Shown: piece after piece, positions 30,034 to 38,539 of the stretch | Position numbering within the stretch: position 1 is the first letter of the stretch | Layout: the number at the start of each line of letters is the position of its first letter | Source: a virus | DNA: 59,885 nt | Virus record (IMG/VR): IMGVR_UViG_3300017970_000002 | Location: 1-59,885 of that record | Reading direction: 5' to 3' (one strand) | Notes under the pieces: model-generated | The model's database searches: none | The model's input: the letters and a program-made list of their open reading frames with translations, nothing else | Told to the model about the DNA's origin: nothing | Made by a program: the position numbers and the translations under genes

Positions 30034-31317
30034 ATGGAAGACCGCAACGTGGAAGTCGAATTTGTGTCGGGCGCGGCTGGCTCGGGCAAAACCTTCGAGA
30101 TGAAACGCCGCATCGCCGAGGACCCGCATTTCGGCATCCTGACCTCGACGACCGGCGTATCCGCGATCAACCTCGACACGGTGACCGTTCACAGCAAATT
30201 GGGCTTCTACGACACGGACAGCCTGCTCGATGCCTACACCTCTGGTAAGCTCCAGCGCCGACTCCGCGCGCTCCATTCCGAGGGCTACCGACGCCTCGTG
30301 ATCGATGAAGTCTCGATGCTTCACGCGCGGCAGCTAGACACACTCTACCTCGCGATCAACGAGGTCAATGTAGGGTCTACGTTCGCCGCGCTCGACCCAC
30401 CGCTCGGGTTGGTCCTGACCGGCGACTTCTGCCAGCTCCCCCCAGTCAAAGGCGAATGGGCATTCAAGGCGCAGTGCTGGCCGGATTTCGCCGCGCACAC
30501 AACGAGGTTGACGAAGATCTGGCGCCAGGCCGATGTCGGGTTTCTGGAGGCGTTGAATCTCGCGCGGTCAGGTGATGGTGTGGAGACCGCTGCGTGCCTC
30601 AAGCACCTGAACTGCAACTTCTCGCTCGGCCTCGACCTGAACTTCGATGGGACCACGATCGTCGCGAAGAACGCCGAAGTCGATCGCTACAACAATATCC
30701 GCATGGCCGCGATCAAGGAAGAGCCGATCAAGCTCGTGAACACGCGATGGGGGCTGCAACTGAGTGACTGGAAGAACATCCCCGAGACGCTGACGGTGAA
30801 GCCTACGGCGCTGGTGATGCTGCTGGCCAATAATAAGGACGAGGCTGGTGGATTTGTGTACGTGAACGGGGACCTCGCGCATGTGTCAGCCGTAGAGGAC
30901 TTCGGTGAGTTCAAGCTGATCGCTATGACCCTGTTGCGTGGCGACAAGAAGGTCGCGGTAGGGCAGATTACACGTCAGAACCTTTCAAAGCAGGAGCCAT
31001 CCGAATCCATGATCGCGCAGGCGCGCCTCAACGGAGACCGCGATCCTTACTTCGACGAGCAACGCAACCGCTGGGTCCTAGGCGAAGTCTGCTACTGGCC
31101 CATGCGGCTCGGGTACGCTTCCACCGTTCATAAATCGCAAGGGTTGTCGCTCGACCGCGTACAGATCGACTGCCGCGATGGGTTCTTCGGCGCGAACAAT
31201 TTGGCGTATGTGGCATTGAGCCGCGCACGGACGGTAGCAGGCATGCGCGTCGTTGGCTCGCCTGAGATATTGGCAAGACGGATCAATCTTGACTCGGAGG
31301 TGAAGGATTGGCTATGA
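30034..31317 (+). CDS. SF1 helicase, Pif1/RecD/Dda-like
   Basis: The 427-residue helicase shows Walker A GAAGSGKT (13-20), Walker B VIDEVSML, motif III GDFCQLPPV, motif V-like STVHKSQGLSLD and motif VI YVALSRART. It unwinds DNA 5'-3' in replication or recombination, as T4 Dda does. I chose ATG 30034 (GGGAG 8 bases before it) over the GTG at 30025. There is no exonuclease domain. It is coupled by ATGA to the next gene. Confidence 0.88.
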   Translation: MEDRNVEVEFVSGAAGSGKTFEMKRRIAEDPHFGILTSTTGVSAINLDTVTVHSKLGFYDTDSLLDAYTSGKLQRRLRALHSEGYRRLVIDEVSMLHARQLDTLYLAINEVNVGSTFAALDPPLGLVLTGDFCQLPPVKGEWAFKAQCWPDFAAHTTRLTKIWRQADVGFLEALNLARSGDGVETAACLKHLNCNFSLGLDLNFDGTTIVAKNAEVDRYNNIRMAAIKEEPIKLVNTRWGLQLSDWKNIPETLTVKPTALVMLLANNKDEAGGFVYVNGDLAHVSAVEDFGEFKLIAMTLLRGDKKVAVGQITRQNLSKQEPSESMIAQARLNGDRDPYFDEQRNRWVLGEVCYWPMRLGYASTVHKSQGLSLDRVQIDCRDGFFGANNLAYVALSRARTVAGMRVVGSPEILARRINLDSEVKDWL

Positions 31318-31529
31318 ATGAGCACCTAGAGGTAAGACTCGTGGAGGCGCTGGAGAGCATCGCGTCATCGTTCGCGAAGATTGCCTATGTAATCAACAGC
31401 GAGAGCATACGCTTATTCGTGAGCTTTGGTGATGGCGCCAACGAGGATGCGCCATTCTGTGTAGAAGCGAACCTGTACACCGGCGAGCATACGCGGCCTG
31501 TTAAGGTGGCCAAGGACATCATCAAATGA
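31314..31529 (+). CDS. small unknown protein
   Basis: The 71-residue protein has a helical N-terminus (LEVRLVEALESIASSFAKI) and a beta-rich C-terminal part. It starts at ATG 31314 in an ATGA overlap with the helicase stop and overlaps the glycosyltransferase-sulfotransferase gene by 4 bases. No domain recognised. Confidence 0.55.
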   Translation: MNEHLEVRLVEALESIASSFAKIAYVINSESIRLFVSFGDGANEDAPFCVEANLYTGEHTRPVKVAKDIIK

Positions 31530-32974
31530 ACAGTCAGCCTAGGATCGCATTCTGCACGACCTGCAAAGGCCGCGCGCAACACGTCGAGGAGACGCTGCCG
31601 AAGAACCTGCTCGACAACTGCGGATATCAGAACGCCGTGTTCATTATCCTCGATTACAACTCGCAGGATCACCTGCTGGAGTTCGTGAAGACGCGGCATT
31701 CCAAGGCACTCAGCAGCTGGCGACTGGTTGTCTATAGCTACCGCGTGGACACTTCATTCCACTTGTCCCACGCGAAGAACATGGCGGCCCGGCTCGGTAT
31801 CCTCGAAGGCGCCGATATCCTCGTGACCATGGATGCCGACAACTTCACTGGCCCAGGATTCGCCCAATTCATTGCCGAGAAGTTCAAAGCCGCGCCACAG
31901 ACGCAGCCAGGGATGTTCCTGTCGCCCAACTTCCCGCTGATCCATTCCCTCCCCTACGGCCCGAGCCGCCCGCTGCGGGGCTTCGCCGGGCGCCTCGCAA
32001 TCCGCGCGCAGGACTTCGTGAAGATGGGCGGCTATGACGAGACCTTCGATACCTGGCGTGGCGAAGACATCGACATGATCTCGCGGCTTGAGAAGGTGGG
32101 ATACCGTGCGCAATTCATTGATAACAGCTATCTTATCGTCATCCCTCACAACGCCGCCGTCCGCTTCAAGGAGTACCCACACGCGCGGGAGTTGTTTGAG
32201 AATAAAGGTCAACTGAAGGTCATCGACAAGCGCACTGTAACGGTCGTCAATTACGGGCGCTGGGGCGTTGGCACTGTGTACAACAGCTTCACGAACAAGG
32301 AGGTTAAGCTGCTCCCATTACCTACGCGCATCTTCGGAATCGGACTACACAAGACCGGCACGACTTCGCTCGATGCTGCATTCAAGATCCTTGGGTACGA
32401 TAGTTTGCATTGGGGCACCGGCGAGGCTCCTAAGATCTGGAATGAGATGCACTCGACCGGTCACTCGAAGACGCTTGAAGCCTGGTACGCGTTCTCGGAT
32501 CTCCCTATCCCAGTGCTCTACCGCGAGCTGGATAAGGCATACCCTGGATCGAAGTTCATCCTCACGATTCGCAATGAGCAGGCTTGGGTCAAGAGTGTCG
32601 AGAAGCTCTGGGACCCGAGGTACAACCCAACCCGTTGGATGTGGGACGTTTACCCATTCAGCAACCGGGTGCACAAAGCACTCTACGGGCGCGAGGATTT
32701 CGATCGAGACACGTTTCTTGCGCGATACCGCAGGCACAATCAAGAGGTCCAGGGGTACTTCAAGAGTCGGCCAGATGACCTATACGTCATGGACATTGAC
32801 AAGGAAGACAAGTGGCCGGGATTATGCGCTTTCCTCGGTGTCCCTGAGCCATCTGTTCCGTATCCGGCCAGTAACGTAACAACCAAAGCGCCGGTTGAAG
32901 TTCCAGCGGCGCGCATGGCATGTCAGCAGCACATCGTGAAAAGCATGCAGGGCGTGTACGGAGATGGCATATGA
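31526..32974 (+). CDS. glycosyltransferase-sulfotransferase fusion
   Basis: The 482-residue protein joins two enzymes. Residues about 1-255 form a GT2-like fold with a DAD metal motif (103-105) and a family 7 C-terminal-like signature GGYDETFDTWRGEDIDM (about 168-184). Residues about 265-440 match sulfotransferases: the PAPS 5'-phosphosulfate loop GLHKTGTTSL (273-282) and the 3'-phosphate strand FILTIRNEQAW (344-354). A single phage protein would add a sugar and then a sulfate, using host nucleotide-sugar and PAPS. The substrate is unknown. It lies between helicase and polymerase, and ATGA overlaps link it on both sides. Confidence 0.8.
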   Translation: MNSQPRIAFCTTCKGRAQHVEETLPKNLLDNCGYQNAVFIILDYNSQDHLLEFVKTRHSKALSSWRLVVYSYRVDTSFHLSHAKNMAARLGILEGADILVTMDADNFTGPGFAQFIAEKFKAAPQTQPGMFLSPNFPLIHSLPYGPSRPLRGFAGRLAIRAQDFVKMGGYDETFDTWRGEDIDMISRLEKVGYRAQFIDNSYLIVIPHNAAVRFKEYPHARELFENKGQLKVIDKRTVTVVNYGRWGVGTVYNSFTNKEVKLLPLPTRIFGIGLHKTGTTSLDAAFKILGYDSLHWGTGEAPKIWNEMHSTGHSKTLEAWYAFSDLPIPVLYRELDKAYPGSKFILTIRNEQAWVKSVEKLWDPRYNPTRWMWDVYPFSNRVHKALYGREDFDRDTFLARYRRHNQEVQGYFKSRPDDLYVMDIDKEDKWPGLCAFLGVPEPSVPYPASNVTTKAPVEVPAARMACQQHIVKSMQGVYGDGI

Positions 32975-33243
32975 GATTCCGCGCGCACATTTACGACCCT
33001 GATACGAAGCCCGCGCCCGACTCATTCGGCACACCGGTAGTGAAGGCTGATCCTGTGTGCTCGGGTAACTGCATTGACGAGGTAATCAAATGGGCCATGG
33101 AGATGCTCAAAAATGCTGGGCCGCGCGCCTATTGCAATATCTACGAGATGAAGGAAAAGAGGCTGGAGTCGATCATCAAGAAGGAGGACGGCAAGCTGGA
33201 TGTTGTATACGGGAGCCTGACGTTGCCAGAACAGAATCCATGA
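32971..33243 (+). CDS. small unknown protein
   Basis: The 90-residue product starts at ATG 32971 within an ATGA overlap. It has a beta-rich start (MRFRAHIYDPDTK) and a helical middle with two Cys (CSGNCIDEVIKWAMEML), then a basic C-terminus. It may be a small partner of the fusion enzyme before it, but there is no direct evidence. Confidence 0.55.
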   Translation: MRFRAHIYDPDTKPAPDSFGTPVVKADPVCSGNCIDEVIKWAMEMLKNAGPRAYCNIYEMKEKRLESIIKKEDGKLDVVYGSLTLPEQNP

Positions 33244-33428
33244 CGCCGAAGCGTTACCTACTCGTATACAATCCTGGACTCATCAGCGCGGCTGATATTG
33301 GCAAAGCGCAGGAAGCTCTTGTTGAGGCAAGTGTCCAACTTATTCCACTCCCCCTCGATCCCAACTCTGGTAAGTCGGCCTATAAGCTGATCGATCTCGA
33401 CAACGTAGAGAAGAACTTCTCGGAATGA
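33240..33428 (+). CDS. small unknown protein
   Basis: This 62-residue protein starts at ATG 33240 and is coupled by ATGA on both sides, to the gene before and to the polymerase. It begins KRYLLVYNPG and has a helix followed by a strand. Function unknown; the coupling suggests a role with the polymerase. Confidence 0.6.
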   Translation: MTPKRYLLVYNPGLISAADIGKAQEALVEASVQLIPLPLDPNSGKSAYKLIDLDNVEKNFSE

Positions 33429-36340
33429 AATCCATCCCAGGCTACCCACTCGATCAAGACGTTCGTATCATTGAGCCATCCGGTACTGGCTCCCTGCGCG
33501 TTCTGGCCATGGGCGAGGCTGGTGGTCGTCACGAAGCGCGTCTCGGTCACCCGTTCGTCAAGCACGCTGAAGCCGGGTCAGTGCTCGAACGCGCGCTGCG
33601 CTTTGCTGGGATTGATCGCGACCAGCTCACCATCACGAATGCAGTCTGGTGGCAACCCCCTAACGACTACCTCGATGGCGCCTGGTACGAGCACAAAGCC
33701 ATCAGCATGTGCCGCGAGTGGAATGATGCGCTGATCGAGGAGCGCCAGCCGAAGTGTCTCCTAGCCCTAGGCGGCATCCCAATGCGCGAACTGAGCGGCA
33801 TGTCGGGCTACCGGGAGGGGATTCTCATGCTACGTGGCTACCCGATCAAGTCGCCGCGTTATGGCATCCCCGTCCTCGGTACTTACCACCCGTCCTATCT
33901 GCGGCGCGGCGAGAAGCAGGAGTCCGAGGAAGGCGCAGACGTAGAGTCAGCAGCCGGACGTGGCATGGATCTCATGGGCGTGCTCATCCACGATATCCAG
34001 TACGCTGTGAAGCTCGCGCGGGATGGGATGCCAGTGCGCCCGGAGCCTCCGCGTCATGTCCTATTCGGCACGCACGAGACCTTGCTGCGGTTCTACGAGG
34101 ACGCCCTCGCGCACCCGGAGCTGCCGATCGCATGGGACATCGAAACCGACCAGTTACTGGCGGCTGAGGACGAGAGCGAAATGGAGCGCTTAGTCCTGAC
34201 CGACGCCGTGACTCAGATCCAGTTCAGCCTGCGCCCGTCCGATGCATGCGTGTTCCGCTGGACCGATGACTTAGCCGACCTCGTGGTCAAGCTCATGCGC
34301 CTGCCTAACCCGAAGCTCGACTTCAACGGCAGATTGAGTGACCGCCCGATCCTGCGCCAGTTCCTTCGCGACAAGGGCCACGAAATCCGTTACTGCGGCG
34401 ACAACCACGATCTGATGGACATGTGGCACCATGCGCAGCCGGATTACCCCAAGGGCTTGCAGCATGTGACGAGTTACTTCGCCAGTTTCCTCGGGCCGTG
34501 GAAGCACTTGAACATCGCGGATCGTGGGTTGTATGGCGCACTCGACGCCGAGAGCCTGCAATGGATCTACAGGAAGTTGCCGGGGGATCTCAGGAAGCTC
34601 GGGATCTGGGATGGGTACGAGCGGCACGTGCTGAAGCTGTCACGCACGCTGGATAAGGTGACGGCGATTGGTATCCCGATCAATGATGAGAAGCGCGTCG
34701 AGTTTGGCAAGGATCTGGATATCGAGAAAGCCGCACTCGAACGGGAATTGCAGAAGCTCGTGCCTGAGGATATCAGGCCGGTACATCCGAAGGAGGGTTG
34801 GAAGAAACTGCCGGGTGCCGTCAAAGCCGACCTGCTTACGTGGAACCTGTATCACAACCCGCAGTCGTGTTTGATGGCACTGGACGCGCTGCCGGATCGT
34901 ATCGAGACAGCCATAGGCACCGTGTACGTCCGTCGCGAATTTGGCGAGATCGACCAGACCGCAATCTGCGAGAACCGCGTGTGCCGCTGGTGCCGACTCG
35001 AACCATTCAACCCGAATTCGCCCGATCAGATCAAGCTGTACATCGAGTTCAAACGCAAGGAGGAAATCGATGCGCTCATCCGGAAAGGATGGGACCGCAA
35101 AAGGGCCGAAGCCAAAGCGAAGTACAAGGTCCCGCGCAACTTCAAAACGGATAAGGAGACCACGGGCAAACGAGAGCTGCTACGACTTGCGAAAGCCACT
35201 GGAGATCAGCTTTTTCCCAGTACCGTCCACATACGTGAATTTGGGAAGCTCAAAGGTACATACGTTGACGGTTGGGCGCCTACTGATGATAAGAGGGCGC
35301 ATTCAACTTTCGGATTTGCCCCAGCCACTTCTCAGTTGTCTAGCGAAAATCCAAACAGCCAAAACGTCCCGAGTGAGAAGTCAAGAGGGGCTGCGATTTC
35401 TCCAACTATTGTTAAGCTGGCTGAGAGGTTCAGAGGGATTATCGAAGCCCCAAGTGGCTTCACTCTCATTGAGTTCGATTGGAGAGCTTTCCACGCCCTA
35501 ATGCTCGGCTTCGTCGCGCAGGACCCGACCTACATGCGCCTCGCGCGCCTCGATATCCACTCCTACTTCGCCGCGTGTGGTATCCTCAAGATCGCGAATG
35601 GTGACAAGCTGCTTGTGATGCCAGACGCCGAGCTAGCCTCCTACCTCGCATGGGTCAAGAAGACGCACCCCGTGGTCCGCGACGGCCAAGCGAAACCCGC
35701 GATCCTCGGCTACGGTCTCGGGATGCGCGGCTATACGCTCTGGCAGCACAACCTAGAATCGTTCTCGGGCCGCGTCGAAGCCGACCGCGTGCTCGACCAG
35801 CTCGATGGCGAGTTCCCGGTGACCGCCAAATTCCGCCGCGCTGCGCTAGAGGAAGCGAATTATGGCAACGAGCATCACGGGCCGAACTGCCTCGTCCTCA
35901 AGCCCTGGTCGATCCGGCGCTTCTGGTCAGTCTACGAGAACAAGCCCGTGACCGATGCCTACCGGCCCAAGAAGGGCGAGAAGGTCTTCGTAGACTCACA
36001 GAAGCAGTACTGGAAGGTAGGCCACGGGTCCGACGCCGAAGCCGCGATCTCCTTCTACGTGCAGAATTCAGCGCACGGCCACATGAAGGAGAACATGCTG
36101 GCGATCGACGACGCGGGCTGGCTCGAACGCTATGGTATGTGCAACACGGTGCATGACGCGTTCTGGTTCTGCTGCCCGAAGGAACTGGCCGAGGAGTGCT
36201 ACGTGAACGTGAAACCGCAGATGGAGGCACCATCGACCGTGCTCAAGAATCCGGTGATGCCCGAGGGGTTCTGGTGCGCTGTGGATGCGACGATTGGGCC
36301 GACGATGAGATCAGCCGACCGGCGGAAGTTCCGTGTCTAG
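33425..36340 (+). CDS. family A DNA polymerase with N-terminal UDG-like domain
   Basis: The 971-residue replicase has three parts. Residues about 20-165 look like a family 4/5 uracil-DNA glycosylase (GEAGGRHE, ITNAVWWQPPND, TYHPSYLRR). Residues about 230-390 are a 3'-5' exonuclease (D238-x-E240, later YCGDNHDLMD and LYGALDAE). From about 630 comes a Pol I palm: SSENPNSQNVP, motif A IEFDW with D685, motif B R752/K757/YG, and motif C VHDAF (H910, D911). In motif C the usual Glu after Asp is Ala912. A CxxxxCxxC (515-523) is extra. A similar UDG-Pol fusion is known in SPO1-type phages. Confidence 0.88.
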   Translation: MKSIPGYPLDQDVRIIEPSGTGSLRVLAMGEAGGRHEARLGHPFVKHAEAGSVLERALRFAGIDRDQLTITNAVWWQPPNDYLDGAWYEHKAISMCREWNDALIEERQPKCLLALGGIPMRELSGMSGYREGILMLRGYPIKSPRYGIPVLGTYHPSYLRRGEKQESEEGADVESAAGRGMDLMGVLIHDIQYAVKLARDGMPVRPEPPRHVLFGTHETLLRFYEDALAHPELPIAWDIETDQLLAAEDESEMERLVLTDAVTQIQFSLRPSDACVFRWTDDLADLVVKLMRLPNPKLDFNGRLSDRPILRQFLRDKGHEIRYCGDNHDLMDMWHHAQPDYPKGLQHVTSYFASFLGPWKHLNIADRGLYGALDAESLQWIYRKLPGDLRKLGIWDGYERHVLKLSRTLDKVTAIGIPINDEKRVEFGKDLDIEKAALERELQKLVPEDIRPVHPKEGWKKLPGAVKADLLTWNLYHNPQSCLMALDALPDRIETAIGTVYVRREFGEIDQTAICENRVCRWCRLEPFNPNSPDQIKLYIEFKRKEEIDALIRKGWDRKRAEAKAKYKVPRNFKTDKETTGKRELLRLAKATGDQLFPSTVHIREFGKLKGTYVDGWAPTDDKRAHSTFGFAPATSQLSSENPNSQNVPSEKSRGAAISPTIVKLAERFRGIIEAPSGFTLIEFDWRAFHALMLGFVAQDPTYMRLARLDIHSYFAACGILKIANGDKLLVMPDAELASYLAWVKKTHPVVRDGQAKPAILGYGLGMRGYTLWQHNLESFSGRVEADRVLDQLDGEFPVTAKFRRAALEEANYGNEHHGPNCLVLKPWSIRRFWSVYENKPVTDAYRPKKGEKVFVDSQKQYWKVGHGSDAEAAISFYVQNSAHGHMKENMLAIDDAGWLERYGMCNTVHDAFWFCCPKELAEECYVNVKPQMEAPSTVLKNPVMPEGFWCAVDATIGPTMRSADRRKFRV

Positions 36341-36759
36341 AAAGACAACAGAGACTTCAGCAGCGCCACGAGATCCGGGTAGTTCGTGATCGGCGGGATC
36401 GGATTCGCGATTACCTGCGCCTGAGGCTGCCACGACCACGTAAGGAACCAGTTACTAACTTGCGACTGGTAATCCGCTAGCTCGCGCTGCAACTGATTGG
36501 TCTGAAGCAGTGTCTTATTCGCTGCCGCGAGTTGGCCGCCCGCTGATATCGCATCCGCAGGATTACCATCCGTCGCGAGTTTGTCCAGCGCAGCCTCATT
36601 CGCCTCAGCCACGAGATCCTGGATCGTCAGCGCCATCGACAGGAACTGGATAATGTTCGACGCCGCCGCATATGACGGAGCCGCGTAATTCGGCGCGCCG
36701 CCCGTAGGTGCCCCGAACAGTTTCTGAAGGGCGGTCACGTTCGATAGTGTGGGAAACAT
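36337..36759 (-). CDS. putative virion-associated helical protein
   Basis: The 140-residue protein is mostly helical and Ala/Gln-rich (AGGQLAAANKTLLQTNQLQRELAD, a coiled-coil-like stretch), with a Pro-rich C-terminus. I chose the Met at 36759, with AGGAGG about 11 bases upstream. It is the last gene of the minus-strand tail operon. Its stop codon overlaps that of the polymerase gene in a shared CTAG (36337-36340). Confidence 0.55.
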   Translation of the reverse strand: MFPTLSNVTALQKLFGAPTGGAPNYAAPSYAAASNIIQFLSMALTIQDLVAEANEAALDKLATDGNPADAISAGGQLAAANKTLLQTNQLQRELADYQSQVSNWFLTWSWQPQAQVIANPIPPITNYPDLVALLKSLLSF

Positions 36760-36827
36760 TACTGGTCTCGCCTCCTGTGTGAGTTTAGCACGCTTCCTGC
36801 GCCTGAGTCGCCTATGATGACGAGTAC

Positions 36828-37241
36828 TCAAAACTTACCCGTTGCGAGCACGTTACCCGTCACGACGATCTGGTAGCTGATAGTCCCTTGCGTGCCTGGA
36901 GGTACCGCTGCAACTGGTAGAAACAGGCCGGTTATGCTCCCTCCGTAGGCATTGAAGCTCCACTCAACAGCCTGTAACCCAATAGCGCCAGGTAATGGGA
37001 TGCTCTCACTCCGCACGAGGCCCCTGCCAATGTAACATGCTGTTTCGAGTGACTTAACCTTGGTCGATGTGGTCTTGTTGAACGTCGGCGTGATGAAGCA
37101 TATGACACGCGCCTGCACCGGAGAGCTGGCGATCGCCGTAGCCGTAATGACCTCGGTGCCAGGTGCGACCGTGATTGTGCCATTCGGCAGCGTCTGTGCA
37201 GCAATCGCCGTGATCGTCAGAATGACCAGCAGCATGCGCAT
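36828..37241 (-). CDS. small exported protein
   Basis: The 137-residue product has a short signal peptide (MRMLLVILTITAIAA then Gln-Thr-Leu) and a beta-sandwich-like body with two Cys (about 48, 68). It resembles in style the larger exported protein two genes upstream. It may go to the host periplasm or surface during infection. A gap of about 70 bases separates it from the next gene. Confidence 0.55.
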   Translation of the reverse strand: MRMLLVILTITAIAAQTLPNGTITVAPGTEVITATAIASSPVQARVICFITPTFNKTTSTKVKSLETACYIGRGLVRSESIPLPGAIGLQAVEWSFNAYGGSITGLFLPVAAVPPGTQGTISYQIVVTGNVLATGKF

Positions 37242-37465
37242 CTGTCGTTGTTCTCCCCTCTAGCCGCGTCAAGGCGCTCCTTCCAGTACTTGATGATCAA
37301 CTCCTCACGCCCGCCGACGTTCAGTTCCTTGTAGCACTGGTGCGCGTACGCCTTGAATGTGTCCTGGCTGATGCCCAAGGCTGGCGCAAGTAGCTTGTAC
37401 GGGGACGGATCGGTAGCCAGCGTCTGTGCAATCTGCCTGAGACGCGGGGGCAGTCTGTCAATCAT
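37217..37465 (-). CDS. LuxR/GerE-like helix-turn-helix protein
   Basis: The 82-residue protein carries a helix-turn-helix resembling GerE or sigma region 4 domains: RLRQIAQTLATDPSPYKLLAPALGISQDTFKAYAHQCYKEL is the full stretch, from residue 7 to 47, with LGISQDTFKAY as the recognition part. I chose the Met at 37465, after GGGAC. It is the only visible transcription-factor-like gene inside the right-arm late operon, between two exported proteins, and may tune late expression. Confidence 0.55.
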   Translation of the reverse strand: MIDRLPPRLRQIAQTLATDPSPYKLLAPALGISQDTFKAYAHQCYKELNVGGREELIIKYWKERLDAARGENNDRCACCWSF

Positions 37466-38160
37466 CCGGGTCCCGTTCTGCACATGCCCGCGCCTGACGT
37501 AGTAAGCCCCGAATTGAGAGGCAACGCCGCCAGTATCTCGTACATGACATTCACTACGTTGCATGCCTGGTTCCCACAGATAGGCTCTGGCGTCGCTGCC
37601 AATGCGTACTCGATCATGGTCATCACATCCGACATCCCCACAGTGTCACTGCCGCTTAGAGAGCACGGCGACACAACAGGGAATGTCCCTACCACCGGGT
37701 TGAGCTGCGTCATCATGGCAGAGCCAGGCGGCGTTACGCCCAACTGGTTGAGTATCGCAATGGGCTCGCTGACGTACACAGGGTTCTGCCCAACTGTGAG
37801 GCTTAGTAACGCCACAGGTCCGTTCCCTATGAGGTTCCCATTGAGCCCGTAAACGATGCAGGTGATGGTGCCCGTCGTTGTGGAGGTAACCGCCGGTTGA
37901 AACGTGCTGCAAGCTATCTGCTTGACTGCTGCTGTTGCAGCACTACCTACCGCACCCGTTATGTTCGTGATGTCAGAAGTCGTCGTGAATGTGAACTGCA
38001 ACGCGGCGGGCCCCTGTGGAAAGGCAACTCCCGTGAGTACGATTTGCTCGATGCCGCTTGTGCCAGGAGGGACGGCTGCAACTGGCGGCCCTAATGAAAG
38101 CGTCACCTGTGCAGCACAGGCACAGACGAATATCAGCGCGGCAGCAGTAGCTCTCAGCAA
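37462..38160 (-). CDS. exported protein with cohesin-like and dockerin-like regions
   Basis: The 232-residue protein has a signal peptide (about 1-18). A beta-sandwich region of about 130 residues has TLSLGPPVAAVPPGTSGIEQ and a GLNGNLIGNG loop, in the style of cohesin domains. The C-terminus has two helix-loop-helix units, SDTVGMSDVMTMIEYALAA and GNQACNVVNVMYEILAAL, like degenerate dockerin repeats (Ca-binding Asp largely lost). Such tandem units are a type I associate with Acidobacteriota. The gene is coupled to the HTH gene by ATGA. It is probably host-derived and may bind cell-surface structures. Confidence 0.55.
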   Translation of the reverse strand: MLRATAAALIFVCACAAQVTLSLGPPVAAVPPGTSGIEQIVLTGVAFPQGPAALQFTFTTTSDITNITGAVGSAATAAVKQIACSTFQPAVTSTTTGTITCIVYGLNGNLIGNGPVALLSLTVGQNPVYVSEPIAILNQLGVTPPGSAMMTQLNPVVGTFPVVSPCSLSGSDTVGMSDVMTMIEYALAATPEPICGNQACNVVNVMYEILAALPLNSGLTTSGAGMCRTGPG

Positions 38161-38162
38161 GG

Positions 38163-38465
38163 CTATTTCCTCCGTGGGCGCTCCTCACGCAGCCACTCGT
38201 CGTCTCGCTTCTCGATCCGCTCCTTGAATTTCTCAAGCTGTGCGACCCTCCACCAGAGTAGTGCGAGGATCGCCGTGTTGACTGGCTGTAAAACGTCGGG
38301 GACGTTAAGCGCCTCAGCCCTGAGCAAAGGCATGAACACCGCCGCTGCCTGCATGACCGTGATTGCGACTAGGCCAATCGTGATCGGCCACCGGGCGAAC
38401 CATACGAAATGGTGTATCACAGTCTCTATCCTAGAGCACGTACGCTCCTGCTGCTGCGCCTGCAT
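38163..38465 (-). CDS. holin candidate (two TM segments)
   Basis: The 100-residue protein has two hydrophobic segments, about residues 28-48 (TIGLVAITVMQAAAVFMPLL) and 62-74, separated by a short polar loop. It has a charged helical N-terminus and a highly charged C-terminal tail (KFKERIEKRDDEWLREERPRRK split into two parts). This is class II holin topology. GAGGAG lies before the ATG. The SleB-type hydrolase is far away (56009-56434), so the pair is not adjacent. Holin is likely but not proven. Confidence 0.5.
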   Translation of the reverse strand: MQAQQQERTCSRIETVIHHFVWFARWPITIGLVAITVMQAAAVFMPLLRAEALNVPDVLQPVNTAILALLWWRVAQLEKFKERIEKRDDEWLREERPRRK

Positions 38466-38539
38466 TTCGGATCTCCTCTCAACCCTAAGGATCTACCTGG
38501 AAGCGGCGCCCGTGCCGACATTTCGGTTCATTTTAGCAC

